Source: Qingrenia yutianensis
GTDB taxonomy: Bacteria; Bacillota; Clostridia; UMGS1810
Direction: 5' to 3'
Assembly: GCF_014385105.1 (NCBI RefSeq)
Contig: NZ_JACRTE010000017.1
Coordinates: 1 to 35,999 of the forward strand
Length of the DNA stretch: 35,999 bases
A program made the translations under genes and the position numbers. Numbering within the stretch: the stretch's first letter is position 1; each line of letters begins with the position of its first letter. The notes beneath the pieces were generated by a model, which was not told the DNA's origin, searched no databases, and worked only from the letters and a program-made list of their open reading frames with translations. Below, piece by piece: positions 17,575 to 25,239 of the stretch.

Positions 17575-19379
17575 CAGTCTATCTTCAAAACCGCCATAAA
17601 TGCGTCCTGCGGAACTTCTACCGAGCCGACCTGACGCATACGTTTTTTTCCTTCCTTCTGCTTTTCAAGCAGTTTTTTCTTTCGCGTAATGTCACCGCCG
17701 TAGCACTTCGCCAAAACGTCCTTACGCATTGCCTTAACCGTTTCGCGCGCGATAATTTTATTGCCGATTGCCGCCTGTATCGGCACTTCAAACAGCTGGC
17801 GCGGAATGGATTCTTTAAGTTTTTCGGCAATTTTGCGTCCGCGCGAATATGCTTTTGACGAATGGACGATAAATGAGAGCGCGTCCACAACCGAGCCGTT
17901 GAGCATAATATCAAGCTTTACAAGGTCGGATTTCTGATAACCCGTAAGCTCGTAGTCAAACGACGCATAACCGCGTGTGCGCGATTTTAGCGCGTCAAAA
18001 AAGTCGTAAATGATTTCGTTGAGCGGAAGCGTGTAGTTGAGGCTCACGCGCGTATCGTCGATATACTGCATATCGTGATAAATTCCGCGTCTTTCCTGGC
18101 AAAGTTCCATAATATTGCCGATAAATTCCGTAGGCACCATTATCGACGCTTTGACAATCGGTTCCTCCATATATTCGATTTCCTGCTGGGGAGGAAGATT
18201 TGTCGGGTTTGAAATATCCAGCGTTTCGCCGTCGGTTTTGGTGATTTTGTAAATAACACTCGGCGCGGTGGTCACAAGGTCGAGATTATACTCGCGCTCC
18301 AGTCTTTCCTGGATAATTTCCATATGCAAAAGCCCCAAAAATCCGCATCTGAAACCAAATCCGAGTGCAAGCGAGGTTTCTGGTTCAAATGTCAGCGACG
18401 CGTCGTTGAGCTGAAGTTTTTCCAGTGCGTCGCGGAGGTCGGGATATTTTGCGCTGTCGGCAGGATATATACCCGAAAACACCATAGGATTAACCTTTTT
18501 GTAGCCGGGAAGCGGTTCTTTTGCGCCGTTTTCCGCAAGCGTTATGGTGTCGCCCACGCGTGCGTCGCGCACGTTTTTAATGCTTGCCGCAATATATCCG
18601 ACCTCGCCCGCGGAGAGCGATTTTGACGGATTTAAGCCGAGAGGGGAGAGGTAACCCGTTTCTACAACATCAAAGCACGACGAGGTGGACATAAACTTAA
18701 TCTTGTCGCCCGGCTTGATTTTGCCGTCGCGCAGGCGGACATACACGATAATTCCTTTGTACGAATCGTAATACGAGTCGAAAATAAGCGCCTTGAGCGG
18801 TGCGTTTTCGTCGCCCGACGGGGGAGGCATTTTCGTAACGACCGCCTCCAAAACGTCCTCAATGCCGATGCCGTTTTTTGCCGAGATAAGCGGTGCGTCC
18901 TCGGCGTCCAAGCCCATAACGTCCTCAATTTCGGCTTTCACCGCGTCGGGACGTGCGCTCGGCAGGTCGATTTTGTTTATAACCGGCACAATTTCAAGGT
19001 CGTGGTCTATTGCAAGATAGGTATTCGCAAGCGTCTGCGCCTCCACGCCCTGCGCCGCGTCAACTATCAAAACCGCGCCCTCGCACGCCGCAAGACTGCG
19101 CGAAACTTCGTAGTTGAAGTCGACGTGTCCCGGTGTGTCGATAAGATTGAGTGTGTATTCGTTGCCGTCTTTTGCCTTGTATAAAAGCTTTACCGCGCGC
19201 GCTTTTATTGTAATTCCCTTTTCGCGCTCAAGCTCCATATTATCCAAAATCTGGTCTTGCATTTCGCGCTTTGTAAGCGAGCCCGTATATTCCAATATTC
19301 GGTCGGCAAGAGTTGATTTGCCGTGGTCTATATGCGCAATTATGCAGAAATTTCTGATATTGTCCTGATTTGTGGGCAT
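17574..19379 (-). CDS. lepA: Elongation factor 4 (LepA GTPase)
   Basis: A 601-residue translational GTPase that acts on the ribosome. G1 AHIDHGKST (residues 15-23), G3 DTPGHVDF, G4 NKIDLP and G5 SAKNG are present, then EF-G-like domains II, III and V and the LepA-specific C-terminal domain. Length is normal. An AAAAGGAG SD precedes the ATG. First gene of a lepA-hemW operon with its own promoter. Confidence 0.97.
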   Translation of the reverse strand: MPTNQDNIRNFCIIAHIDHGKSTLADRILEYTGSLTKREMQDQILDNMELEREKGITIKARAVKLLYKAKDGNEYTLNLIDTPGHVDFNYEVSRSLAACEGAVLIVDAAQGVEAQTLANTYLAIDHDLEIVPVINKIDLPSARPDAVKAEIEDVMGLDAEDAPLISAKNGIGIEDVLEAVVTKMPPPSGDENAPLKALIFDSYYDSYKGIIVYVRLRDGKIKPGDKIKFMSTSSCFDVVETGYLSPLGLNPSKSLSAGEVGYIAASIKNVRDARVGDTITLAENGAKEPLPGYKKVNPMVFSGIYPADSAKYPDLRDALEKLQLNDASLTFEPETSLALGFGFRCGFLGLLHMEIIQERLEREYNLDLVTTAPSVIYKITKTDGETLDISNPTNLPPQQEIEYMEEPIVKASIMVPTEFIGNIMELCQERRGIYHDMQYIDDTRVSLNYTLPLNEIIYDFFDALKSRTRGYASFDYELTGYQKSDLVKLDIMLNGSVVDALSFIVHSSKAYSRGRKIAEKLKESIPRQLFEVPIQAAIGNKIIARETVKAMRKDVLAKCYGGDITRKKKLLEKQKEGKKRMRQVGSVEVPQDAFMAVLKID

Positions 19380-19437
19380 ATTTTTTGTTACTCCTTTTGC
19401 AAGTTAAATTAAAACAGATAAAATCATAATCATAGTT

Positions 19438-19466
19438 ATTATAACACATATTTTTTCGTTGAGCAA
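19438..19466 (-). promoter_or_regulatory. lepA: Promoter of lepA-hemW
   Basis: On the minus strand: -35 TTGCTC (19461-19466), 17-bp spacer, perfect -10 TATAAT (19438-19443), just after the lepB terminator. Confidence 0.7.
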
Positions 19467-19469
19467 CAT

Positions 19470-19504
19470 TTTTATAAAAAATAAAGACGGCTAAAACCGT
19501 CTTT
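19470..19504 (-). terminator. Intrinsic terminator downstream of lepB
   Basis: A perfect 8-bp stem AAAGACGG/CCGTCTTT (19483-19490 with 19497-19504) with a 6-nt loop is followed on the minus strand by a T-rich run (19482 down to 19470). It lies 13 nt past the lepB stop. Confidence 0.85.
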
Positions 19505-19517
19505 AATAAATTAGTTA

Positions 19518-20102
19518 TTATTTATATACACTGCCGAAGCTTGAAAGGGGCAGAAGCCTGAAAACAACCTTTCCGTCAACATTTTTTTCGGGAATGGGTC
19601 CGATAGCTCTGCTGTCCAAACTGCCGCCGGGGTTTCTGTTGTCGCCCAAAACGAAAACCTCGCCCTCTTTCACCGTGTACGGATAGGTGAGAGCGTGACC
19701 GATTTCGGTGGTTTTTCCCGTAATATACGGCTCGTCGAGAACTTCGCCGTCAACCGAAACGTCGTGCGTTACGGGGTCAATATCAACCGTCATACCGGCA
19801 GTTGCGATAACTCTTTTAACGTAGTGCTTGCTTGTATCTGCGGGCGGTTTTAAAATTACAATATCGCCGACTGTCGGTTTATACATAAGCTTTGTTACAA
19901 AAAGCTTGTCGCGGTCGGCAAGCGTCGGCGTCATAGACGTTCCGCTCACGTTTACGAGCGTGAAAAGAAACGCTTTTATAATGAACGCAAGAACCACTGC
20001 TATTGCAATCGACACAATCCAATCCACCGTTTCTTTCTGCCACGAATTTTTTGCAGGAGGTACTTCCTCCTCGGGAACAGCTGTTACATTTTCATTATCC
20101 AA
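19518..20102 (-). CDS. lepB: Type I signal peptidase
   Basis: A 194-residue Gram-positive-size signal peptidase I that cleaves Sec signal peptides at the membrane surface. A cytosolic N-terminus is followed by one transmembrane helix (about residues 27-50). The catalytic Ser56 sits in SGTSMTPTL and the general-base Lys96 in YVKRVIA; the GDNRNPGGSLDSRAIGPI box E closes the domain. The start is a TTG at 20102 backed by a near-perfect AGGAGGT SD seven bases upstream; no ATG is available. Downstream of rplS on the same strand. Confidence 0.95.
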   Translation of the reverse strand: MDNENVTAVPEEEVPPAKNSWQKETVDWIVSIAIAVVLAFIIKAFLFTLVNVSGTSMTPTLADRDKLFVTKLMYKPTVGDIVILKPPADTSKHYVKRVIATAGMTVDIDPVTHDVSVDGEVLDEPYITGKTTEIGHALTYPYTVKEGEVFVLGDNRNPGGSLDSRAIGPIPEKNVDGKVVFRLLPLSSFGSVYK

Positions 20103-20148
20103 ACGAATTACCTCCTAAATTTGTAAAAATTTGCGCATAATGCATAAA

Positions 20149-20183
20149 ATGCTATGACAAACCGAGCCGGAAAGCCATAGCAT
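20149..20183 (-). terminator. Weak hairpin between rplS and lepB (possible attenuator)
   Basis: ATGCTATG (20149-20156) pairs with CATAGCAT (20176-20183). On the minus strand only a short TTTTAT follows, so it may partially terminate or process the rplS transcript before lepB. Confidence 0.4.
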
Positions 20184-20204
20184 ATGTTTACGCAATCAAA
20201 ATTA

Positions 20205-20549
20205 TTATTTGATTTTTTCTTTAACTTTTGCTGCCTTACCGACTCTTTCTCTGATGTAGTAAAGCTTCGCTCTTCTAACCTTACCGCTTCTTACAACCTC
20301 GATTTTTGCAATCTTGGGCGAGTTAACGGGGAACGTTCTTTCAACGCCTACGCCGTAAGAAACACGTCTTACTGTGAAAGTTTCGGAAATACCGCCGTGT
20401 TTTTTGCAGATGATTGTACCTTCAAAAATCTGAATTCTTTCACGGTTTCCTTCTGTAACCTTAACGTGAACTTTAATTGTGTCGCCGACATTAAGCTGCG
20501 GAAGGTCGTTTCTGATCTGACCTTGTGTGATGCTGTTAAGAATATCCAC
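20205..20549 (-). CDS. rplS: Ribosomal protein L19
   Basis: A 114-residue bL19, a 50S protein at the interface with the small subunit. The sequence opens (M)DILNSITQGQIRNDLPQ and contains GDTIKVHVKVTEG, RIQIFEGTIICKKHGG, ETFTVRRVSYGVGVERTFP and RRAKLYYIRER, all typical. The start is GTG at 20549 with AAGGAGGAT upstream. An in-frame extension upstream is leader sequence, and starting there would give a longer protein than any bL19. It may be co-transcribed with lepB. Confidence 0.97.
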   Translation of the reverse strand: MDILNSITQGQIRNDLPQLNVGDTIKVHVKVTEGNRERIQIFEGTIICKKHGGISETFTVRRVSYGVGVERTFPVNSPKIAKIEVVRSGKVRRAKLYYIRERVGKAAKVKEKIK

Positions 20550-20641
20550 TTGAAATATCCTCCTTCCTTTCCAAGACGTTCGTGCAAGAAAATACGCAAA
20601 AAATGCAAAGCTTGACAGAGGACCGTCCGTTTTACCAAAAT

Positions 20642-20670
20642 ATTTTATCACAAAATAATGAACATTGCAA
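20642..20670 (-). promoter_or_regulatory. rplS: Promoter of rplS
   Basis: On the minus strand: -35 TTGCAA (20665-20670), 17-bp spacer, -10 TAAAAT (20642-20647). The predicted leader of about 85 nt (20550-20635) could hold the L19 autoregulatory leader known in low-GC Gram-positives, but I could not recognise a convincing fold by eye. Confidence 0.65.
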
Positions 20671-20715
20671 GTGTTTTTTTAATTTTTTTGCAAATTTTTG
20701 TTCATAATAAAAAGT

Positions 20716-20745
20716 GCCGACGCAAAAAAAGCCTTTTGCTTCGGC
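20716..20745 (-). terminator. Terminator-like hairpin with no obvious upstream gene
   Basis: GCCGA-N-GCAAAA (20716-20727) pairs with TTTTGC-N-TCGGC (20734-20745). On the minus strand the tail is ACTTTTTATT. It lies upstream of the rplS promoter and no minus-strand gene precedes it within about 3 kb. Confidence 0.45.
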
Positions 20746-20791
20746 AGTTTATAATGTTGGAAATAAATTTGAAAAATTTTCAAAAAAACTG

Positions 20792-20820
20792 TTGACAAAC
20801 GGCGAAAAAATTGATATAAT
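20792..20820 (+). promoter_or_regulatory. Consensus promoter P1 of tRNA cluster
   Basis: Perfect -35 TTGACA (20792-20797), 17-bp spacer and perfect -10 TATAAT (20815-20820). The initially transcribed region begins with GTCGGCT near 20828 and can form a small CGGCT/AGCCG hairpin. Confidence 0.9.
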
Positions 20821-20892
20821 CTTAAAAGTCGGCTGACAAAGCCGCTTTGTTTCGTAAGTTTGATGTTTTTTGAATTTATTTTTAAAAAACTA

Positions 20893-20921
20893 TTGACAAG
20901 CTTTGAAATTTTTGGTATTAT
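20893..20921 (+). promoter_or_regulatory. Promoter P2 of tRNA cluster
   Basis: -35 TTGACA (20893-20898), 17-bp spacer, -10 TATTAT (20916-20921), 36 nt before the first tRNA. It looks like a duplicate of P1, 101 bp downstream, with the same GTCGGCT at the expected start. Confidence 0.85.
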
Positions 20922-20956
20922 ATATTGGTCGGCTATTTGACTACAAAAAATGATAT

Positions 20957-21031
20957 GCGGGTGTAGTTCAACGGCTAGAATCCCAGCCTTCCAAGCTGGT
21001 TGTGTGGGTTCGATTCCCATCACCCGCTCCA
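20957..21031 (+). tRNA. tRNA-Gly (anticodon TCC)
   Basis: Acceptor GCGGGTG/CACCCGC, anticodon stem CCAGC/GCTGG with loop CTTCCAA, T-loop TTCGATT, discriminator T, and encoded CCA. First gene of a five-tRNA operon. Confidence 0.97.
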
Positions 21032-21098
21032 TTTTTAAAACGGTTTGGTTGATAAGTTCAATATTTTTAAGTTGGGGTTTGATTCCTTGGCACAGTAT

Positions 21099-21175
<77 letters not shown>

Positions 21176-21198
21176 CTAAAGCTTTTACCAAAAGGTAT

Positions 21199-21276
21199 GG
21201 TGGGTATAGCTCAGCTGGTTAGAGCGCTAGATTGTGGCTCTAGAGGCCATCGGTTCGAATCCGATTACCCACCCCA
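21199..21276 (+). tRNA. tRNA-His (anticodon GTG)
   Basis: Acceptor GTGGGTA/TACCCAC preceded by the His-specific G-1 (21199), facing discriminator C73. Anticodon stem CTAGA/TCTAG with loop TTGTGGC; CCA encoded. Confidence 0.97.
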
Positions 21277-21291
21277 TTTACTTTTATGTAT

Positions 21292-21368
21292 TGGGCTGTA
21301 GCCAAGTCGGTAAGGCACCAGATTTTGATTCTGGCATTTCGTTGGTTCGAGTCCAGCCAGCCCAGCCA
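21292..21368 (+). tRNA. tRNA-Gln (anticodon TTG)
   Basis: Acceptor TGGGCTG/CAGCCCA, anticodon stem CCAGA/TCTGG with loop TTTTGAT, discriminator G and encoded CCA. Confidence 0.97.
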
Positions 21369-21390
21369 TTTATTTTTAAAAATTTAATAC

Positions 21391-21466
21391 GGGCCATTAG
21401 CTCAGTCGGCAGAGCACTTGACTTTTAATCAAGGTGTCCGGAGTTCGAATCTCCGATGGCTCACCA
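21391..21466 (+). tRNA. tRNA-Lys (anticodon TTT)
   Basis: Acceptor GGGCCAT/ATGGCTC with one G-T pair, anticodon stem CTTGA/TCAAG with loop CTTTTAA, discriminator A and encoded CCA. Last tRNA before the operon terminator. Confidence 0.97.
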
Positions 21467-21503
21467 AGTCGGAACAAGCAAAACTTGTTCCGACTTTTTT
21501 ATT
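21466..21503 (+). terminator. Intrinsic terminator of tRNA operon
   Basis: Perfect 13-bp stem (21466-21478 with 21484-21496), 5-nt loop, then TTTTATTT. The stem begins at the last base of the tRNA-Lys CCA. Confidence 0.95.
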
Positions 21504-21686
21504 TCATAAAAAATCCTCATAACGCTCCGTCATTCCTCCTTTTCCGCAAAAAGGCACGATCGGCTCGTCCGTCCGCTTGTAAACGCGCTTATTTACGGCT
21601 CATTGCCAACCTTGCGCAAAAATATAAACAAAATTTGGAACTTTTTCGGCACTTGAAACGTCTAAACATTAAAGGGAGGTTTTAAA

Positions 21687-23813
21687 ATGAAAAAATTTAT
21701 TGCGGTATTCACTGCGCTGACGCTCGTTTTATCGTCGGTCTGCGCGTTTGCAATCGGCGAAAAGGCAGGGGATATATATGCGACGGACATCGTTACATAT
21801 GTAAAAGGTGCGCCGATTACGTCGTACAACATAGGCGGAAAAACGGTTATTGACGCCGAAATTTTAAACTGGCACTATGCGTTTGACGTTTACTGGTATG
21901 AAAACGAACGTCTGCTCGACATAACCGACAAAGGTTTCGATTTTGTGTCGCTCCAGGCGGCGGCAGGGGACGTTGTTGAAAAAATCGACGGCAAACCCGG
22001 CGACGCGGTTGGCAGTTACTACACGACCGACATTGTGACAAAGCTCAACGGGAATGTGATTGAAAGTTACAACATCGGGGGCAGAACGGTGATTGTTGCC
22101 GAAGAAATGGCGAAATGCGGATATGACGTTGCGTGGGACGAAAATGCGCGCACGCTCAAAATTTCGTTTACGTCCGACACGTTCGCCGAGGATACCGACA
22201 TCGGCAAAGTTTCGTCCACCAAGGGCGGTACTCTCGAAAAAGAAAAAACGGACTTCTATTCTATGGGAACGGTTAGAAACGGTTCGGTTATTTTCGACGG
22301 CGGAGAGCTTGACGTTGACGGAAAAATCTACCGCAGCGGCTGGCAAAACACCGCGTATATTCCGCTTGTGAAAACGCTTAACGCGATAAACGCGAAATAC
22401 GAGTGGAACAACGAGGACAAAATTCTTACCGTTACATATGACGAAAATGCAAAGTTTCCGCTTAAAGACGCGAAAAACGAAGAGTGGGCATCTCTTGCGC
22501 GCGCCGGTTTTTACACCTCGTCTTTCCCGATTACGCTTTTGGTGAACGGCAAAGAATATCAGAACAGAACAGGACTTCATCAGTACCGTTTTAACGCGTC
22601 ACGAAGCACGGTGAATGCTGAAATTATCGACGGCGAAGTTTACATCACAAGCAACACTTTTGCCGATTTTACGGGATATTCCACCGATGACGGCATAAAT
22701 TTATACAAAAAAGTGCAGTCGTCGTTTGCCGACGAGCTTAACGCAAAAATGCCGGCAGACAAAAATTATATGTTCTCGCCGGTCAGCATAAAGCTTGCGC
22801 TGGGGCTTCTTTTGAACGGCGCGGACGGCGAAACGAAAGACGAAATCGTGAATGCGCTTGGAATTTCGGGCGTTGACAGCTTTAACGAATACAACAAAAA
22901 GCTTGCCGACACCCTCACAACAGACCAAAATTTCACGCTTGACATTGCAAATTCAATTTTCCTCAACACCGACCGCGCGGAGGGTGAATTTAAAGAGGAT
23001 TACACAAATACGCTTAAAAATTATTACGGCGCAGAGCCTATGAAAGTGACCGACAAAAACGCGGTTTCGGCGGTGAACGACTGGGTTAACGAGAAAACGA
23101 AAGGTAAAATCCCGACGCTTGCAAAAAGCAACGAATACTCGGCATTTCTCGCCAATGCGATTTATTTTAAAGCAGGCTGGCAGAACGAGTTTCCCGCAAG
23201 CCGAACGGCAAAAGATACGTTTACCGATTTGAACGGCAAAAAAACCGAGATTGATTTTATGAACAACACCGAAAAATTCCGTTATTATACGGAAAACGGC
23301 GTTGAGGCGGCGGTTTTGCCGTATAAAATGTATTCGTATAACGCGGAAAGCGGAGTCGGCACACAGAGCGCGTCGAACCTCTGTATGGTGGTTGTGAAAG
23401 GCGACGGACACGGCAAAAATTTAAGCGAAATCGCGAAAAATGCGTCGGACGGCACAACACCGGTGCAGAAACTAAATTTGAAAATGCCGAAATTTGAGCT
23501 TAAATTTGAAACGCCGCTCAATAAAATGCTGATGGATTTGGGCATTAAAACGGCATTTACCAACGGCGCGGATTTGTCGAAAATGATAGACGGCAATATT
23601 TGCGTGACCGACACAATCCATAAAACGTATATCAAGGTTGACGAGAAAGGCACCGAGGCGGCCGCCGCGACGGGAATTGCGGTCGGCGTGACAAGCCTTG
23701 CGCCCGTTGAAGAACCGATTGATTTCTTCCTTGATACACCTTTCAGCTATGTTATTCTCGATACAAATTCGGGAGAAATATTGTTTATCGGACAGTATTC
23801 GTTCGCAGAATAA
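21687..23813 (+). CDS. Secreted serpin with N-terminal copper-amine-oxidase-type repeats
   Basis: A 708-residue secreted protein with signal peptide MKKFIAVFTALTLVLSSVCAFA. Residues about 25-165 hold two copies of a repeat beginning TDIVT-x-x-x-G-x-x-I-x-SYNIGG and resembling the copper amine oxidase N-terminal (stalk) domain. A third related segment (about 190-250) ends YEWNNEDKILTVTYD. From about residue 344 to the end is a full serpin fold (NYMFSPVSIKLALGLLLNGA, FLANAIYFKAGWQNEF, PFSYVILDTNSGEILFIGQY). The reactive-centre hinge GTEAAAAT (from G655) matches inhibitory serpins, and canonical spacing puts P1-P1' at T669-S670. It probably traps serine or cysteine proteases outside the cell. 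GGGAGGT precedes the ATG. The 21504-21686 leader shows no clear promoter. Confidence 0.93.
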   Translation: MKKFIAVFTALTLVLSSVCAFAIGEKAGDIYATDIVTYVKGAPITSYNIGGKTVIDAEILNWHYAFDVYWYENERLLDITDKGFDFVSLQAAAGDVVEKIDGKPGDAVGSYYTTDIVTKLNGNVIESYNIGGRTVIVAEEMAKCGYDVAWDENARTLKISFTSDTFAEDTDIGKVSSTKGGTLEKEKTDFYSMGTVRNGSVIFDGGELDVDGKIYRSGWQNTAYIPLVKTLNAINAKYEWNNEDKILTVTYDENAKFPLKDAKNEEWASLARAGFYTSSFPITLLVNGKEYQNRTGLHQYRFNASRSTVNAEIIDGEVYITSNTFADFTGYSTDDGINLYKKVQSSFADELNAKMPADKNYMFSPVSIKLALGLLLNGADGETKDEIVNALGISGVDSFNEYNKKLADTLTTDQNFTLDIANSIFLNTDRAEGEFKEDYTNTLKNYYGAEPMKVTDKNAVSAVNDWVNEKTKGKIPTLAKSNEYSAFLANAIYFKAGWQNEFPASRTAKDTFTDLNGKKTEIDFMNNTEKFRYYTENGVEAAVLPYKMYSYNAESGVGTQSASNLCMVVVKGDGHGKNLSEIAKNASDGTTPVQKLNLKMPKFELKFETPLNKMLMDLGIKTAFTNGADLSKMIDGNICVTDTIHKTYIKVDEKGTEAAAATGIAVGVTSLAPVEEPIDFFLDTPFSYVILDTNSGEILFIGQYSFAE

Positions 23814-23895
23814 AAATTTGTAAAATGAAAAAAGACGGCTTTTTCCGGTCATTGGTAAAACAGTAACATCAACAGACTGTCAAGCGGAGTTGCTA

Positions 23896-23937
23896 AAAAA
23901 CACGCATATCACTTTTTAAGGCGGTATGCGTGTTTTT
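23896..23937 (+). terminator. Terminator after serpin gene
   Basis: A 13-bp stem AAAAACACGCATA/TATGCGTGTTTTT (23896-23908 with 23925-23937), 16-nt loop, ends in T5. It lies 82 nt after the serpin stop. Confidence 0.75.
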
Positions 23938-23947
23938 GTATAAAGAA

Positions 23948-23970
23948 AACCACGCGATAGTCGCGTGGTT
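23948..23970 (-). terminator. Compact GC-rich hairpin, probable minus-strand terminator
   Basis: A perfect 10-bp stem AACCACGCGA/TCGCGTGGTT with a 3-nt loop; on the minus strand TTTTCTTTA follows. It would end transcripts arriving from the element/tRNA side. Confidence 0.55.
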
Positions 23971-24010
23971 CAAAAAAGGTTAACCGATGAACAAAAATCC
24001 TTCTATGCGT

Positions 24011-24066
24011 TATAATAAGATTGACCTGTCAGTCAATAATAAAAACACATAGGAGGATTTTATCTA
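24011..24066 (+). promoter_or_regulatory. Orphan -10 box, palindrome and SD running into the attachment site
   Basis: TATAAT (24011-24016) is followed by TTGAC-N6-GTCAA (24021-24036), a TetR-operator-like palindrome, then AGGAGG (24051-24056) and an ATG nine bases later at 24066. That frame closes after 16 codons, inside element DNA. The -35 is weak (TGAACA). Read as the control region of a host gene cut off by integration, or chance. Confidence 0.4.
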
Positions 24067-24093
24067 TGGTCGGAGTGACAGGACTTGAACCTG
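24067..24093 (-). other. Attachment site: 27-nt 3' fragment of a tRNA gene (probably tRNA-Pro)
   Basis: Read on the minus strand, the 27 nt comprise a T-arm CAGG-TTCAAGT-CCTG, then T, the acceptor strand CACTCCG, A73 and CCA. The implied 5' acceptor strand would be CGGAGTG; a C1-G72 pair is characteristic of bacterial tRNA-Pro. The bases before it (AATTTGT) do not continue a tRNA, so only the 3' end is present. This is the footprint of integrase-mediated insertion into a tRNA 3' end. The intact tRNA should lie at the far (right) end of the element, outside the window. Confidence 0.8.
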
Positions 24094-24146
24094 ACAAATT
24101 TACTTATATATAGCACAAAAATTAAATTCCGACAACATTTTGACAA

Positions 24147-25175
24147 CTAAAATTGAAAGTCATTTAGTTTTTTACGAGTTTCTTCTTTTCTCGTTTCTCT
24201 GATATGGGTATATATTTGACGCGTAAGGTTTATATCGGAATGCCCCATAAGTTCCTGCGCATCTTTGATGTCGACACCTGCCTCAAACAGCATTGTCGCG
24301 TATGCGTGACGGAGCTGGTGGGCGGTTAGGTGCACATTATATTTATTTTGATAATTTTTCCACCTGCAAGAAAGCTGACGTTTTGTAAGAGGTGAGCCGT
24401 CGTCGTTGCAGAAAACAAGTCCGCTTTTATTTTTCGGAATTTTCTTTGCAAGGCGGTCGAGCAATACAACCGTTCTTTTACTGTTTTCGGTTTTTGTGCG
24501 GTTTTCTATAACGGGGCGGTTGCCGTCGTGCAGAAGATGTTTATTTATTGTAATAATCTTATCTTTAAAATTTATATCTTCATAGCTTAATGCCAGCGCC
24601 TCTGATATACGAAGTCCTGTATACAGTAAAAAATACGGGAGAAAGTCAAAACCTTTACAATGTGCGTCTACTGTTTTTATCTCCGATGTTGACGGCATTT
24701 CCCTCTCTTTTTTAGGCAAGTTTGCCGGAAGTCTTATTTCCACAGTCGGGTTTGCGTCAACGTATCTGTTAAGAACGGCATACTGAAAAATCATATTTAA
24801 TATGCTTTTGTGATTTGCAATCGTCTTTTTGTAATATCCTTTTGCTATAAGCGAATTTATAAAAACATTGACTTCTGCAACCGATATGGATTTTATCGGC
24901 ATTTTTCCGAACCAATCAGCAACGCGTTCATATGCTGCCGAGGTGTTTTTCCGATAATTTATATCAGACACCTTTTTGCGGTACTGTGTGTCCCATTCGT
25001 CGGCAACGGCGGAAAACGGTTTTCCTTTTTCTTCCTGCTCTTTATATTCCAGCATTTGGCGTTCAATGTCTTTTTCGGCTTTTCTTTGTGTAACCTCGGC
25101 GGAATAAAAATATATTTTTCTGCCGTTTATTGTGACAGTCTTTACATATCGGCCGTCTTTTCGTTTGGTTAACAT
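24147..25175 (-). CDS. int: Tyrosine-type site-specific integrase
   Basis: A 342-residue tyrosine recombinase. Residues 1-50 form an arm-binding AP2-like domain (KDGRYVKTVTINGRKIYFYSAE). The SAM-like core-binding domain covers about 52-150. The catalytic domain has R189 in TGLRISEAL, a lysine in the TKTENSKR region, H286-x-x-R289 (HQLRH), H312 (MGHSD) and the nucleophile Y322 (RQIYTHI). All key residues are intact, so it should be active. It lies 53 nt from the tRNA fragment, reading toward it. SD GGGTGAT is somewhat distant (11 bases) from the ATG. Between gene and att lie two GACAAC repeats, possible arm sites. Confidence 0.97.
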   Translation of the reverse strand: MLTKRKDGRYVKTVTINGRKIYFYSAEVTQRKAEKDIERQMLEYKEQEEKGKPFSAVADEWDTQYRKKVSDINYRKNTSAAYERVADWFGKMPIKSISVAEVNVFINSLIAKGYYKKTIANHKSILNMIFQYAVLNRYVDANPTVEIRLPANLPKKEREMPSTSEIKTVDAHCKGFDFLPYFLLYTGLRISEALALSYEDINFKDKIITINKHLLHDGNRPVIENRTKTENSKRTVVLLDRLAKKIPKNKSGLVFCNDDGSPLTKRQLSCRWKNYQNKYNVHLTAHQLRHAYATMLFEAGVDIKDAQELMGHSDINLTRQIYTHIRETRKEETRKKLNDFQF

Positions 25176-25203
25176 AATTTATACATCACCCTTTATTTTT
25201 TTA

Positions 25204-25233
25204 TTGACAAATAAAGGCGCAATATGATAAACT
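25204..25233 (+). promoter_or_regulatory. Promoter of candidate sRNA
   Basis: -35 TTGACA (25204-25209), 18-bp spacer, extended -10 TGA-TAAACT (25225-25233). The -10 hexamer matches consensus at four of six bases. It points right, against the flanking minus-strand genes. Confidence 0.5.
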
Positions 25234-25239
25234 ATACTT

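Noticed and set aside
21434..21685. Plus-strand frame between tRNA-Lys and the serpin
   Set aside because: It starts inside the tRNA, crosses the terminator hairpin, and has no SD or family resemblance.
24066..24116. 16-codon frame with a good SD starting at the att site
   Set aside because: The codons are the antisense of the tRNA fragment and then element flank; more likely a severed gene start than a real peptide.
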